Shown: positions 54,393 through 55,051 of the stretch, one piece after another
How positions within the stretch are numbered: position 1 is the stretch's first letter
How the letters are laid out: the number at the start of each line of letters is the position of its first letter
Source of the DNA: Pseudomonadota bacterium
Lineage (GTDB): Bacteria > Pseudomonadota > Gammaproteobacteria > Steroidobacterales > JBCBZW01
Reading direction: 5' to 3'
DNA: 55,051 bases
Assembly: GCA_039193195.1 (NCBI GenBank)
Contig: JBCCWS010000037.1
Location: forward strand, 1-55,051
Notes under the pieces: model-generated
Database searches by the model: none
What the model saw: only the letters and a program-made list of their open reading frames with translations
What the model was told of the DNA's origin: nothing
Made by a program: the position numbers and the translations under genes

Positions 54393-54956
54393 ATGTCCGA
54401 GTCGATAGACGTCACCCAACTGCTGTCCGCCGCCCGGGCGGGGGACGAGTCCGCCCACAGTCAGATCTTGGCCCGCCTGTACAACGAGCTGAGGGCGCTG
54501 GCGTCGAGGCACATGCGCCGCGAGAGCGCTGGTCACACCCTGCAGGCCACGGCGCTCGTCAACGAGGCCTTCCTGCGTCTGGCCGGGGCGGAGGTGAAGG
54601 CCAAGGACCGTGTACACTTCTTCGCCCTCGCCGCTCAATCGATGCGACGAGTGCTCGTGGACCACGCGCGCAGCAAGCAACGTGACAAGCGAGGCGAAGG
54701 GCTGGCGGCGATAACGCTCAACGAGGAGGTATTCCAATCGCCTGCCAATGACGCATCGCTGCTGGAACTCCACGACGCGCTCGAGCGACTGGCCGTTTTC
54801 GACGAGCGAGGCGCCAAGGCCGTGGAGCTGATGTACTTCGGCGGGCTGACCTACGAGCAGGCCGGGGAGGTGCTGGGGATATCGAACACGACGCTGTTCG
54901 AGGATCTGAAAGTGGCGAAGGCTTGGCTGGCGCGGGAGTTGGCAGGCGATGCCTAG
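54393..54956 (+). CDS. ECF-type RNA polymerase sigma factor, TIGR02999-like
   Basis: 187 residues from ATG 54393 (AGGA 6 nt upstream); ATG 54363 is less well placed. Region 2: ILARLYNELRALASRHMRRE, LQATALVNEAFLRLAG and VHFFALAAQSMRRVLVDHAR. Region 4: ALERLAVFDERGAKAVELMY, FGGLTYEQAGEVLGISNTTL and LKVAKAWLARELAG. The pattern and length fit the TIGR02999 group of ECF sigma factors, which are usually encoded beside Ser/Thr kinase-TPR genes rather than anti-sigma factors. None follows here because the window ends. It may serve the kinases at 44584 and 47467 or a gene just beyond the edge. Confidence 0.92.
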   Translation: MSESIDVTQLLSAARAGDESAHSQILARLYNELRALASRHMRRESAGHTLQATALVNEAFLRLAGAEVKAKDRVHFFALAAQSMRRVLVDHARSKQRDKRGEGLAAITLNEEVFQSPANDASLLELHDALERLAVFDERGAKAVELMYFGGLTYEQAGEVLGISNTTLFEDLKVAKAWLARELAGDA

Positions 54957-54962
54957 TGTGGT

Positions 54963-55051
<89 letters not shown>

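Noticed and set aside
53597-54685. 362-codon plus-strand ORF
   Set aside because: It overlaps the exported-protein gene (signal peptide and ribosome site) on one strand and the sigma gene in another frame; its composition is shadow-like.

Overview
The window is GC-rich bacterial DNA. It reads as a slice of a large accessory and secretome region of an environmental proteobacterium, probably gammaproteobacterial. This is inferred from PEP-CTERM and VPLPA-type sorting tails, FG-GAP/VCBS secreted proteins, Hanks-type kinases with TPRs, a TIGR02999-like ECF sigma factor and a ComM fragment. There are no rRNA, tRNA or core housekeeping genes. The last 89 bases are an uninterrupted run of G that looks like a sequencing or contig-end artefact.

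Layout. 1-3238 (-): a left-truncated NLR-like STAND protein (TIR/SEFIR-like domain, NACHT, pentapeptides, WD40), with WD40 repeats nearly identical at DNA level. 3628-6596 (+): a PEP-CTERM protein and a TPR/SPINDLY-type O-GlcNAc transferase homologue. 6709-9922 (-): a decayed FG-GAP gene and a beta-propeller/di-haem cytochrome. 10404-11729: a divergent AraC regulator and cupin protein. 11795-12621: a frameshifted scrap of a second SPINDLY gene, tail-to-tail with a paralogue of the first PEP-CTERM protein. 13088-17453: a VPLPA-CTERM protein, a secreted propeller and a third PEP-CTERM-like protein. 17587-19177: broken genes (XRE regulator, unknown, ComM). 19316-25934: a cadherin-like/FG-GAP lipoprotein, a palindromic MITE-like element and a long FG-GAP protein with a repeated Cys module. 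26917-28561: a secreted protein of unknown family and an AraC scrap.

28934-43920 (-) is the most striking block, five exported proteins in a row. In transcription order they are: a TcB/TcC-like SpvB-Rhs protein; a 1598-residue fibronectin-type/helical protein whose layout resembles a Tc-toxin A subunit; a cohesin-like/thrombospondin-3/dockerin protein; a short dockerin-motif protein; and a dockerin/cohesin-like/RTX protein. A dockerin-like Ca-binding motif occurs in four of the five, including inside the Rhs protein. I suggest a calcium-dependent, cohesin-dockerin-assembled Tc/Rhs-like surface or secreted machine. The domains are seen; the assembly is inference.

44584-54956: two tail-to-tail Ser/Thr kinase-TPR receptors, another FG-GAP secreted protein, an antisense FG-GAP scrap, a small exported unknown and an ECF sigma factor of the type that usually accompanies such kinases. 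Exported Ca-binding propeller proteins dominate the window, alongside signalling proteins that could control them and several duplicated or decaying copies.
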